From NCBI GenBank assembly GCA_016839945.1, contig JAEOTE010000092.1:1-45301 (forward strand): a stretch of 45,301 nucleotides of DNA, in the 5' to 3' direction. A model generated the notes under the pieces. The model was not told the origin of the DNA and did no database searches. It was given only the letters and a program-made list of their open reading frames with translations. Origin of the DNA: Candidatus Heimdallarchaeota archaeon. Lineage in GTDB: Archaea > Asgardarchaeota > Heimdallarchaeia > Heimdallarchaeales > Heimdallarchaeaceae. Position numbers and translations under genes: made by a program. Positions 33,792-42,553 of this stretch are shown one piece after another (within the stretch, counting starts at the first letter, position 1; every line of letters begins with the position of its first letter).

Positions 33792-34928
33792 ATGAAAATC
33801 CCCTATGGAAAACAATGGATATTGGAAGAGGATATTGAAAAAGTAACAGACATTCTAAAATCTAACTATCTCACAACAGGTCCTGCTGTTAAGGACTTTG
33901 AAAAAGCATTTGCAGAATATGTTGGTGCTAAGTATGCAATCGCTGTTGCTAATGGGACTGCTGCTCTTCACTTAGCAGCTAAAGCTCTAGGTGTTCAAGC
34001 AGGATCAGACATTATTACTACTCCTATGTCTTTTGCAGCAACATCAAACTGTGTTTTATATAACTCTGGAAATCCTATTTTCGCAGATATAACTGAAAGA
34101 GGTTTAATTGATCCTTTTGAAATTGAAAAGAATCTGACAGAAAAAACAGAAGGTATCATACCTGTTCATTATATGGGTTTACCAAGTGAATTAGAAGAGA
34201 TTTCTAAGATAGCCAAAGAAAATAATTTATTCATTATTGAAGATGCATGTCATTCCATAGGTGCTAAGTATAAGAAAAGTTCAATTGGTGATTGCAAATT
34301 CTCTGATCTTGCTGTTTTTAGTTTTCATCCCGTTAAACATATAACCACAGGAGAAGGAGGAATAATTACAACAAATAATGAAGAACTATTTAGTTTACTT
34401 CAAGATTTAAGAACTCATGGGATAACTAAAGATAATTCAAAATTTAAAACAAAGCATAATGAACCTTGGTATCAAGAAATGCAGCATTTAGGATATAATT
34501 ATAGACTAACTGATATTCAAGCAGCACTTGGTTTAAGTCAGCTATCTAAAATTGATCAATTTATCAAAAGAAGAAGAGAAATAGCTGCAATATATTTTGA
34601 ATTCTTTATGGATTTTGAAGATTCAGTTGAAACTATTCCTGAAAGAGAACATGAATTTCATGCTTATCATTTGTTTGTGATCAAATTGAAAGATTCAATG
34701 AAAAGAGAAGAATTATTTAATTATCTTCAAAAAAGAGGTGTTTATTGCCAAGTACATTATATCCCAATTTATTGGCACCCTTACTATCGGGAGTTAGGTT
34801 TTAAGGAAAAATTATGCCCAAAAACTGAAGACTTCTATGAACGAATTATTTCTTTACCAATGTATCCAGCTTTGACTGTCGAAGAATTAGACTATGTTTT
34901 ATCATCGTTGAAGAAGTTTTTTAAATAA
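33792..34928 (+). CDS. pseC: DegT/DnrJ-type aminotransferase, PseC
   Basis: The 378-residue PLP enzyme should aminate the PseB product at C4. Typical features are KSNYLTTGPAVKDFEKAFA near 28-46, NGTAALHLAAKALGVQ near 56-71, and PMSFAATSNCVLY near 78-90. The Schiff-base lysine is Lys182 in FSFHPVKHITTGEGG. HEFHAYHLFVIKL is the C-terminal domain motif. Length and sequence fit UDP-4-amino-4,6-dideoxy-N-acetyl-altrosamine transaminases. AGG lies close before the ATG. It is between pseB and a TIM-barrel gene (21 nt), all same strand. Confidence 0.92.
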   Translation: MKIPYGKQWILEEDIEKVTDILKSNYLTTGPAVKDFEKAFAEYVGAKYAIAVANGTAALHLAAKALGVQAGSDIITTPMSFAATSNCVLYNSGNPIFADITERGLIDPFEIEKNLTEKTEGIIPVHYMGLPSELEEISKIAKENNLFIIEDACHSIGAKYKKSSIGDCKFSDLAVFSFHPVKHITTGEGGIITTNNEELFSLLQDLRTHGITKDNSKFKTKHNEPWYQEMQHLGYNYRLTDIQAALGLSQLSKIDQFIKRRREIAAIYFEFFMDFEDSVETIPEREHEFHAYHLFVIKLKDSMKREELFNYLQKRGVYCQVHYIPIYWHPYYRELGFKEKLCPKTEDFYERIISLPMYPALTVEELDYVLSSLKKFFK

Positions 34929-34949
34929 ATATCTACTCTTGCTCTATAG

Positions 34950-35729
34950 GTGGAATCAATTCGTTTCGGAATTAAACTCTGGACAATTAATGAAGAATCT
35001 TTTCAAGCTTGTGAGAATCTTCTAGAATCAAAAACATTTGACTATCTAGAATTATACATTGTTCCTAATGAATATGATTTAGATTCCTTATCACGTTTTT
35101 CAAAATATGATATTATTCTACATGCTCCATCCTTCAATCATAAATTCAACATAATCAATAAAAACAATATATTTCACAACGCAATAAAATCTATAATTGA
35201 AGTTTCAGAAGTAGTTAGGAGTACTCATACAATTTTTCATCCAGGAGTGAAGATAAAGAAGACTAATCAAAATTATCTCGAGGTTGTCATTAATAACATA
35301 CAAGAGATTCAAGAGCAAGGAGTGGAAGTTATATTAGAAAATGTCCCTGCTTTAGCTTTAGATGGAACCACTGAATTAATTGCATCACGATTTAAAGATT
35401 TTAAATTCATCATTGAAAAAACAAAAGCATTAGTATGCATTGATATTGCACATACAGTAGCTAGTGCGAATAAGTTCAAGATAGATCCATTATCTTACAT
35501 CAAAAACTTCCTTGAACTAGAGCCTTATATGGTGCATATTTGTGATGGAGATTATAATGCAATCACAGATAAACATCTCAGTATCAGTAAAGGTTCCTTT
35601 CCATTAACTAATATTCTACAACTCTTGCCAAGAGATGTTCATATCTCTCTAGAAACCCCAAAAGTTGATTTTAAAAAACTGAAAGATGATATAGAAAATC
35701 TATATCTATTGAAAAATTTGTTAAATTAA
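34950..35729 (+). CDS. TIM-barrel protein of the xylose-isomerase / AP endonuclease 2 superfamily
   Basis: The 259-residue protein starts VESIRFGIKLWTIN and shows strand motifs of this barrel: DYLELYI, DIILHAPSFN, HTIFHPGVK, VILENVP, ALVCIDIAHTVA, MVHICDGDYN, ISLETPK. Metal-ligand candidates are the His/Asp/Glu residues in HAPS, HPG, ENVP, IAH and ETP. Superfamily members epimerise or isomerise sugars, or act as endonucleases. Its co-directional position 21 nt after pseC suggests a step in sugar biosynthesis. Hydrolysis of UDP in place of PseG would be a new activity for the fold. The start is GTG with no clear Shine-Dalgarno. Confidence 0.7.
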   Translation: MESIRFGIKLWTINEESFQACENLLESKTFDYLELYIVPNEYDLDSLSRFSKYDIILHAPSFNHKFNIINKNNIFHNAIKSIIEVSEVVRSTHTIFHPGVKIKKTNQNYLEVVINNIQEIQEQGVEVILENVPALALDGTTELIASRFKDFKFIIEKTKALVCIDIAHTVASANKFKIDPLSYIKNFLELEPYMVHICDGDYNAITDKHLSISKGSFPLTNILQLLPRDVHISLETPKVDFKKLKDDIENLYLLKNLLN

Positions 35730-35793
35730 CTTTAAAGAACAAAATTCTAAATTCCAAATGATATTTTTACTAAATATTACACACCAAGAAAAA

Positions 35794-36858
35794 CTAAGAG
35801 AATCTAAGTTTTTTAATTGGTCTTTTTAGAAGACCAATGCCATATCGTAATGCATCCTTTCTTCTCAATTTTCCAGTTTTCAGTGAATGAAATGAACCTT
35901 TGAATAGTACAATTAAACCTGTTCCTACTTCTGAACTAAATTTTCCAAGAATGCCTAATTTTGTGCTTATTCCATTTCCTAACCTTCGTAATTTGAATCC
36001 AAAGTTTTTAAAGAAATATGTATACCAAGGTACAAATTTGAATCGTTTTTTGTATTTTTTATCTAGTTTTTCTTGTAAATTTACCATTACATCTTTCAAG
36101 CTTTTATTGTGTTTAATCATGTATTTTAATATAGGAACTGATTTTGGTCTAAATCCCATTATTTTTGAGCATACTATATCTACACAAGTGTCATTTGTTC
36201 CTGATATAATTAAATTAGACCTTATCATAGTTCCATCAGAAGGTCCAAAATACTCCATTCCAATTATTCCGTCAACAATACACAGATTTGATTTAAATAC
36301 CTGACTTAAATCATACATTATTTCATTCATGTAAGGATGATAATGTCCTCTGAATTTTCCAGGTATTAGTCCAAATAGATTTTTCAAACAAACAGTTATT
36401 TTCATACTTGCATGAGTTTTAAGTTTTGCAAAATTTATAAGCTTCGTAGCTTTTAACGTTTTTTCACTCACACGAAGTGTATCAAAATAATGTCCATCTA
36501 CACTAATCTCAACGATTTTATCTTTCGATAGATTTACTAGCTCAACTCCCATTTCTTTTTCTAGCTCTCTATATCCTAAAATTTCAAATTCTCTGGTTGC
36601 ATCAGATATTGGGTGATCACTTTCACCAATGATAATCCTACATTTTGCTTGTTTTTGAATTTCTTGAATAAGATATTTCACTAATTTAACATCAGTAGTA
36701 CTCCCTTCATTAGCTGATGCTAAATCACTCAAATTAGGTTTAATCAGAACTATATCGTTATCTGTAAAAGTTATATTGTTTTGTTCTAAAATTTCAGAAA
36801 ATAAATTACTGAAATTTGTTTCTTCATCAACCTCATGAACAAAAACAAAGTTATGCAT
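35794..36858 (-). CDS. DUF362 domain protein
   Basis: I place the start at ATG 36858, preceded by GTGAGG; a GTG 12 nt upstream is possible. From there it has 354 residues. DIVLIKPNLSD (about 35-45), IIIGESDHP, and KTHASMKITVCLKNLFGLIPG near 165-185, then VDGIIGMEYFGPSDG, are DUF362 hallmarks. No CxxCxxC iron-sulfur domain is seen, unlike many members. The function is unknown; several family members appear near cofactor or surface-sugar genes. It overlaps the stop of the upstream Gfo/Idh/MocA gene by 8 nt (ATGCATAA), so the two are translationally coupled and likely act together. Confidence 0.75.
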   Translation of the reverse strand: MHNFVFVHEVDEETNFSNLFSEILEQNNITFTDNDIVLIKPNLSDLASANEGSTTDVKLVKYLIQEIQKQAKCRIIIGESDHPISDATREFEILGYRELEKEMGVELVNLSKDKIVEISVDGHYFDTLRVSEKTLKATKLINFAKLKTHASMKITVCLKNLFGLIPGKFRGHYHPYMNEIMYDLSQVFKSNLCIVDGIIGMEYFGPSDGTMIRSNLIISGTNDTCVDIVCSKIMGFRPKSVPILKYMIKHNKSLKDVMVNLQEKLDKKYKKRFKFVPWYTYFFKNFGFKLRRLGNGISTKLGILGKFSSEVGTGLIVLFKGSFHSLKTGKLRRKDALRYGIGLLKRPIKKLRFS

Positions 36859-37870
36859 AAACTTCCTCACCTATATCTACAAATTCACCTTTCTTTTTCG
36901 CAGATTCATATGCTTTTTCTACGATAGCAACAGGTGATAGAATGTTTTGTTTGGTGAATAAAGGATTCTTTCCTGTTTTAACTGCTTTATAGAAGTGTAA
37001 CCATTCTTCTTGATAAGGGGAACCTCTTACAGTGGCCTTAACAACTAAAGGGGGTTGTCCTACTAAACCTTTTAGAGTAACTAGAACTCTTGGTTTGTCT
37101 AAACTTGCATAAGCTTGTCCTTCAGTTCCAAAAATTGAAAGATAATTTGCTTTGTAATCTCTCCAACCTAAATTTATATGAGCTGTGCTACCACCTTCAA
37201 ATGCAACAAATAATGTTGCTCGATCATAAACGGGAGATTTCTTGTCCATATAGTCAATATTGCACCAAACTTTCTTTGGTTTTCCCAAAATCCAGGAAAC
37301 TAAATCAATATGATGAGTTCCCATTTCTGCCATTACTCCTCCCCCTTTTTCTAAATCCAGTTTGAAATCTTCCTTAGATTTTGTTGGCCATGCATAAGCA
37401 TTTGAACACATTGTTGATTGAATGCTAATGATGTCTCCTAGCTTTTCTTTTGATAAATTTTTGAGCTTAAAATATTGTGGAATAAATCTTAAATTATAAC
37501 CAATAAAAAGTATTTTTGAAGTTTCTTCCATTTTGCTTATCATTCTTTTAGCTTCATCTACTTTGATTGTAAGAGGTTTTTCACAAAGAACATGTTTGTT
37601 CTTCTCAAAAGAATCAATAACCATTTTTTCATGTAAATGTGGTGGAGTGGCAATTAAAACTCCGTCTATACTTTCATCCTCCAATATTTCTTGATAATCG
37701 GTTGTTTCTTTTGAATCTAAATTATATTTCTTCTTTAGTCTTTCAATATTTTTTAAATCCAAATCAGCAATTCTTGAGATATTGAAATTTGCAGTTCTTT
37801 TTAAAACAGGAAGGTGTATTGTCTCAGTTATAGCTCCACAACCAATTATTCCAATATTGAGTTTCTTCAT
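36851..37870 (-). CDS. Gfo/Idh/MocA-family NAD(P)-dependent oxidoreductase
   Basis: This 339-residue protein has the Rossmann motif GIIGCGAITETIHLP near residues 7-21. HVLCEKPLTIKVDEAKRMI (about 93-111) carries the EKP catalytic-loop motif. GGGVMAEMGTHHIDLVSWIL holds the His pair of the substrate site. It likely oxidises or reduces a sugar or nucleotide sugar in the glycan pathway; WlbA-type dehydrogenases are a known precedent. The gene ends inside the DUF362 gene. Its 5' region (215 nt) is divergent from the second flippase. Confidence 0.85.
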   Translation of the reverse strand: MKKLNIGIIGCGAITETIHLPVLKRTANFNISRIADLDLKNIERLKKKYNLDSKETTDYQEILEDESIDGVLIATPPHLHEKMVIDSFEKNKHVLCEKPLTIKVDEAKRMISKMEETSKILFIGYNLRFIPQYFKLKNLSKEKLGDIISIQSTMCSNAYAWPTKSKEDFKLDLEKGGGVMAEMGTHHIDLVSWILGKPKKVWCNIDYMDKKSPVYDRATLFVAFEGGSTAHINLGWRDYKANYLSIFGTEGQAYASLDKPRVLVTLKGLVGQPPLVVKATVRGSPYQEEWLHFYKAVKTGKNPLFTKQNILSPVAIVEKAYESAKKKGEFVDIGEEVYA

Positions 37871-38085
37871 GTTTCAAACATCATCTGTCTTTTATATTTG
37901 AAGATATCTAAATCGCATAAAATATACCAATTTTTTCTAATTTCACTAATATATCTTATTTTCAAAAAATTTAAAGGAAAACAAAATACATGAGCAAGTT
38001 TCATATAGCAAATATTTAATATATATGCTAATCGAAAAGCAATAGTGAAATGATGCAAAAAACAAATAAAACAAAGGAAACATAA

Positions 38086-39387
38086 ATGAAACTCACTTAT
38101 AATAAAATTGTTAATTCAATTTCTCTAAGACTTAAAGATGATCAAATTAAAACATTTGTTTTCTTAATGATCAAATCAGCTTTGGTTTCTATTTGTGGTT
38201 TTGTTTTCTGGATTTTAGCTGCTCGTTTGTATCCAGATGATATTGTAGGTAAGGGAACTATAGCTCTTTCACTTCTAAATACAATATCACAGATTGCTAG
38301 ATTAGGTTTTGATATCTCAGCGATGAAATTCATTCCTGAAAAAAAAGAGCAAGCTCCTTCAATTATCAATTTGATGTTTTTTGCAACAGGTATATTTGCA
38401 GGTATAGCTACTATTGTAGCAGTTATAATAGCTCCATATCTTAATTTCTATAATGCTGAAAATGCATACGTAAAAATTCTTTTGATTCTTTTTTCTATTT
38501 TCTGGGCAATATATTTCCTGATGGATTTCATTGGTATCAGTTTATATCTCTACAAAATAACAATTATCAAAAATATAATATTCTTAGGTTTAAGGTTTGT
38601 TTTTCTTGGTATTTTTATATTTGTAAAACTTCCTTCAGCAATAATAATTGTTATTGGAATATCTGAATTGATTGCTGTTTTAACGACATTTATTATGTTC
38701 AAAAAGAGAATCCCAAATCTGAAATATAGCATAAAACAAGCTTATAGAAGTATAAGACAATTAAAGGAAATGATTTTCTTTTCCTTTGATAATTATTTAG
38801 CAGATGTTCTTTTTAAAACTGTTAATTACATCACTCCACTCATTATAGGGGTTATATTAACTGAAGCAGCAGCAGGATATTTCTTTATTTCTTGGCAGCT
38901 TACAATGATAATTTATATTATACCAGGAGCTATATCCTCTTCTCTTCTAATACAAATAAGCTATAAATCAAAAAATGCACAAAAAAGAGTTACACTTTCT
39001 ATCTTTATATCTATGATTACATCCATTGTATCAATCATTATTGTTGCTTTTGCAGGAAGATACATATTATTATTATATGGAGTAAGTTATGCTGATAATG
39101 CTTACTTCCTTCTTTTATTACTTTCTTTTACATCTAGTTCCTATAGCTATATTACAATAAAAGTTTCAGAATTAAGACATAAAAGCAAAACTAAGATAAT
39201 CATTCTAATCAATCTACTGCTTGTGGGGATATATTTTGCAAGTTTTGTAATCTTTCTAAATCTTAATTATCATCTTGATTCTTTTGGAATCGCTTGGTTT
39301 ATAGGAACTTCCATCGTAGCATTAATCATTGCTTTAACTGAATTGTTCTTTTTCATAAAAGGAAAAACCAGAACAATATCCACATAA
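38086..39387 (+). CDS. MOP-superfamily polysaccharide flippase, second copy
   Basis: The protein has 433 residues and about 12 hydrophobic segments. It opens with a basic amphipathic N-terminus, then VSICGFVFWILAARLYPDDI (about residues 35-54) and ISQIARLGFDISAMKFIPEK near 67-86. These are the usual RfbX/Wzx landmarks. It is shorter than the first flippase (544 residues) and only weakly similar by eye. A TATA-like region lies near 38009-38025. It is followed on the same strand by a surface-carbohydrate protein gene 50 nt away. Translocation of a lipid-linked oligosaccharide is the likely role. Confidence 0.85.
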   Translation: MKLTYNKIVNSISLRLKDDQIKTFVFLMIKSALVSICGFVFWILAARLYPDDIVGKGTIALSLLNTISQIARLGFDISAMKFIPEKKEQAPSIINLMFFATGIFAGIATIVAVIIAPYLNFYNAENAYVKILLILFSIFWAIYFLMDFIGISLYLYKITIIKNIIFLGLRFVFLGIFIFVKLPSAIIIVIGISELIAVLTTFIMFKKRIPNLKYSIKQAYRSIRQLKEMIFFSFDNYLADVLFKTVNYITPLIIGVILTEAAAGYFFISWQLTMIIYIIPGAISSSLLIQISYKSKNAQKRVTLSIFISMITSIVSIIIVAFAGRYILLLYGVSYADNAYFLLLLLSFTSSSYSYITIKVSELRHKSKTKIIILINLLLVGIYFASFVIFLNLNYHLDSFGIAWFIGTSIVALIIALTELFFFIKGKTRTIST

Positions 39388-39437
39388 TATTCAAAAATTC
39401 TTTCCATTTATCCTTTGAAAATTTTAGTAAAACAAAT

Positions 39438-40745
39438 ATGAAAAATTTTATATTTGCAGTTTTTTTTGTTGCCATGGCTACTGGTGACACTATGGGTGAT
39501 TTAGGTTTTGTAAGGTTAAAAATTGCATTAGAACGACTTTTTATTTTTAGAAAAATACTCAATATTTTTCCAAGAAGAATTCAATTAAAAATCTACTATT
39601 TCTTTAGATGGCCTTTAGATATTTTATTTTATGGACCCAAATTAAAAACAATTATAAAAAAAGAAGATGAAAGTATAACAAAGAGGAAAAGAATTCTCTT
39701 TTTATTGGGTGATCCAGCAAGAGATATGATGACCTATTCTTTATTAGAAGATAAATTAAGCGAGAAATATTATATTCAAATAATTAATCATCTTAGTCAC
39801 AGACCTTATGTGAAAATTTTCAGACCTGATTTAATAATAGTTTCTGAGACTCGTAGCATGTTAATGAGTAGAGCAATGAAATTTGCAAAAAGGAAGCTAA
39901 AAGATATCAAAATTCTTACACTTCATGGTGAGGGTGCAATAAATCCAGCAGCTATGGAATGGTGGTCATCAGGAATACATCAAGATTGGGAAATGGTATG
40001 GGGAAAGAGAGCAAAAAAGATATTGATGGAATATGGTGAAAAATCTGAAGATCAAATAATTGTTACAGGAAATCCAAGATTTGATTACCACAAAAATCCA
40101 ATTTCTAAACAAGAATATGAAAAAATCACTGGGATTAAAAATGAAAAGAAGTGTGTTTTATTAGCTACCAATTTTCTCATTTTTAGTGGAAGAGTTAACC
40201 AAGATTTTGATTTTGATGTTGAGACATATATCAAATTAAGAGAAGTAATTACAGAAGCTTTTACTAATATTGCAATGAGACACCCAGAAATACAATTCAT
40301 AATTAAGTTACATCCAAGTGAAGTAGATGAAATATACACAGCTACAATTCAAAGAAAGGGAATTCAGAATATTGAGGTATATTGCAAAGAAGCACAAAGT
40401 AATATTCCAATAAATTACTTCTTACCTTTTATTGATGTCTTAGTACATTGGAGTTCTACAACATCTACTGAAGCATGGATGTATGAAAAACCAACAATAT
40501 CTACACAATTCTTAGATCTAAAAACACTTGTTGGTGAATTCGTTCAAGGATCAATTATTACATACAATGAAGAGGAATTAGAAAAAGAGATAATGGATAT
40601 ACTAAGTGGAAAACAAATACCAAAGGAAATGAGGGAATTCCAAATTGAACACATTGAAGATTGGTATGGTCCTATAGATGGTCAAAGAACTAATGTAGTT
40701 GTAAATTATATTACAGATATACTAGAAAATAGATTTCCAAATTAA
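39438..40745 (+). CDS. GT-B-like surface carbohydrate biosynthesis protein
   Basis: This 435-residue protein resembles GT-B proteins of surface-carbohydrate loci. KRILFLLGDPARDMMTY lies near 75-91. FRPDLIIVSETRSMLM is near 129-144, and ILTLHGEGAINPAAMEWW is near 156-173. Then KILMEYGEKSEDQIIVTGNPRFD precedes the second domain. HPSEVDEIYTA, and LVHWSSTTSTEAWMYEKPTI near 335-354, match a donor-binding site of capsule/CDP-glycerol or UDP-GlcNAc-2-epimerase-like proteins. It could be the nonulosonate transferase or a phosphosugar transferase. The family is not one I can name with certainty. A PseG-like hydrolase role cannot be ruled out. Confidence 0.65.
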   Translation: MKNFIFAVFFVAMATGDTMGDLGFVRLKIALERLFIFRKILNIFPRRIQLKIYYFFRWPLDILFYGPKLKTIIKKEDESITKRKRILFLLGDPARDMMTYSLLEDKLSEKYYIQIINHLSHRPYVKIFRPDLIIVSETRSMLMSRAMKFAKRKLKDIKILTLHGEGAINPAAMEWWSSGIHQDWEMVWGKRAKKILMEYGEKSEDQIIVTGNPRFDYHKNPISKQEYEKITGIKNEKKCVLLATNFLIFSGRVNQDFDFDVETYIKLREVITEAFTNIAMRHPEIQFIIKLHPSEVDEIYTATIQRKGIQNIEVYCKEAQSNIPINYFLPFIDVLVHWSSTTSTEAWMYEKPTISTQFLDLKTLVGEFVQGSIITYNEEELEKEIMDILSGKQIPKEMREFQIEHIEDWYGPIDGQRTNVVVNYITDILENRFPN

Positions 40746-40781
40746 TACTATATAATATTTCAGTTTCTATCTAGACATTAA

Positions 40782-42539
40782 TCAATTTTTGTGTTCAAGC
40801 ACATAATTGAGATTTTCATTATAAACTAAAGTATAATATGAAGAATTAAGCAATAATCCCAATATTGCATAAGGATTTTTTTCGTTTTGAAAAATTGTTT
40901 GACGATAATAGTATTCTCTTGAAAAGACAACTATGTGATTTGAGAATACAGGCGTTACACTATCGTTTGTATATACATAATGTGTACCATTGAAATCTAC
41001 ATTAGATAACTTGATAGTGTGGTATATTTCATAATTTTTTCCTCTCAATAATTCTAAATTTGACATAATAATTGTTTTATCTTGATAATTATTCTCAATG
41101 AAATCTATTAAACGAAATTCTCCATCTGAAATAAAGTCAACTTCTTCATTTCCATATCTACTAATTAGAAACATTGAACTGAATATCAGAACCAGAAGAA
41201 AGAAATTTTTAATATTAACTCTCTTAATGAAAGATAAAACAGAAAAAATAACAATTGGTAAAGCAAAATAATATGTTCTTTGTATTAATTCATCACTAGC
41301 ATATATGAATAGAAATGCAAAGAAGCATATTACTAGAGCTAAAAGAAGTGATAAAATTGGGTAGCTTAATTTCTTCTTTTCCTTGTAATTTCTATACAAA
41401 GAGATCGCAATCAATACAAAAAATACTGCAGATAAAACTAATCTTATTACTATAATGAAAATTCTTGTTGTATTACCTGAGATGATATTCTGAAACATCA
41501 ATATCAGAGCATATGGTTTGATGTCTGTTACACCACTAAAGAAATCTGATATTCTTGAAATGACCCAGCTATTTGTAAAGAAAAGAATACATGCTATAGC
41601 TACAACACTTAAAATACCAATATAAATATACAATCTAGCTTTCTTGTTTTCAGCAAAATGTTTTCTTAATTTATTTAAATAAAACATAATGAAAATAAAT
41701 ACTGTTACGAAGAAAATGATTGAAGTATACAAATGAGTAAAAACTAATGCTACTAAATAAAGAGCAATAAAGCTACTAGTTTTCAAAGATTCCGTAAATA
41801 GCTGTTTTCTAGATAATTCTTCTTCTTGGATTTTTCTATAGAAATCACATAAAATGCCAAATCCAGCCAAAAATATGATATATGCAACACTCTGACCATT
41901 AACAAAATCCTGCGATATCCAATCGTAAAACGTAATAAATAGCAATGTTATGACTACAGAATATTTTTTTCTTTCAGTAGAATTTTTTGTAGTAATTCTG
42001 AGAATGTTTTCTATTATTACCATTAAAAACAAAGTGAAAACAATTCGAAAAATGAATGGATAAATTGTTTGAGCAACCATATATTTGGAAGGATTAGTTA
42101 TTTGAGATGTTAATAATCCAAACAAAAAGAAAGAACCAGGCCAAGAGTGGTACCATAAATCCAGTGTTCCTATTCTATCTAAATATTCCCAGTGTCCTAT
42201 ATATTTAAATGCTGAAAATATTCTCGCATTTCTCGTTATAAAGAAGCTTGGAGCAAAATAATAAGCAAATAGAATAAGGATGTTGATGAAAATATGAAAC
42301 TTTTTTTTATACACAAACAGACTAAGGGAGAGATTGATAATACAAATTAATAACCCTAAATAGTAACTAAAATGTAAGCCGTTAAAAAGTCCCCAGTTAG
42401 CGAAATCTGAATTACTGAAGAAAATAGCAATATTCCACAATAGAATAGAGAAACCTACAAAAATCCATTGCAAAAATGGGTTCTCTATTAAGAAAGCATT
42501 GAGCTGATTTGCTGTTTTTCTTATTTTAGTCGTATTCAT
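40782..42539 (-). CDS. Multi-pass membrane protein, GT-C glycosyltransferase-like
   Basis: I choose ATG 42539 because AAGGTGA lies just upstream (minus strand, 42544-42550). The open frame extends 12 codons further to 42575, which would overlap the previous gene. From 42539 it has 585 residues. About 11-13 hydrophobic helices fill residues 20-470, followed by an outer domain of some 110 residues with DKTIIMSNLELLRGKNYEI. A polar first loop with FRWxxHWEYLDR-like composition near 120-135 may be catalytic. This topology fits lipid-linked sugar-using GT-C enzymes or oligosaccharide ligases/polymerases. No certain motif was found, so the call is structural. Confidence 0.65.
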   Translation of the reverse strand: MNTTKIRKTANQLNAFLIENPFLQWIFVGFSILLWNIAIFFSNSDFANWGLFNGLHFSYYLGLLICIINLSLSLFVYKKKFHIFINILILFAYYFAPSFFITRNARIFSAFKYIGHWEYLDRIGTLDLWYHSWPGSFFLFGLLTSQITNPSKYMVAQTIYPFIFRIVFTLFLMVIIENILRITTKNSTERKKYSVVITLLFITFYDWISQDFVNGQSVAYIIFLAGFGILCDFYRKIQEEELSRKQLFTESLKTSSFIALYLVALVFTHLYTSIIFFVTVFIFIMFYLNKLRKHFAENKKARLYIYIGILSVVAIACILFFTNSWVISRISDFFSGVTDIKPYALILMFQNIISGNTTRIFIIVIRLVLSAVFFVLIAISLYRNYKEKKKLSYPILSLLLALVICFFAFLFIYASDELIQRTYYFALPIVIFSVLSFIKRVNIKNFFLLVLIFSSMFLISRYGNEEVDFISDGEFRLIDFIENNYQDKTIIMSNLELLRGKNYEIYHTIKLSNVDFNGTHYVYTNDSVTPVFSNHIVVFSREYYYRQTIFQNEKNPYAILGLLLNSSYYTLVYNENLNYVLEHKN

Positions 42540-42543
42540 TTTT

Positions 42544-42550
42544 TCACCTT
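42544..42550 (-). promoter_or_regulatory. Shine-Dalgarno AAGGTGA deciding the start of the GT-C-like gene
   Basis: On the minus strand AAGGTGA lies 4 nt before ATG 42539. The same GGTG form precedes the ferritin-like gene and pseI. It argues against the longer frame beginning at 42575. Confidence 0.6.
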
Positions 42551-42553
42551 TAT

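Noticed and set aside
35900..36304. 134-codon ORF opposite the DUF362 gene
   Set aside because: Shadow of conserved coding sequence; no family resemblance and no promoter.
37871..38085. tRNA or small RNA in the longest late intergenic gap
   Set aside because: No cloverleaf-like arms or GC-rich island; the sequence is uniformly AT-rich promoter-like DNA.
39438..40745. PseG (UDP-sugar hydrolase) assignment for the GT-B-like protein
   Set aside because: It is longer than PseG and carries surface-carbohydrate-type motifs instead; PseG is only a remote possibility, so I did not assign it.
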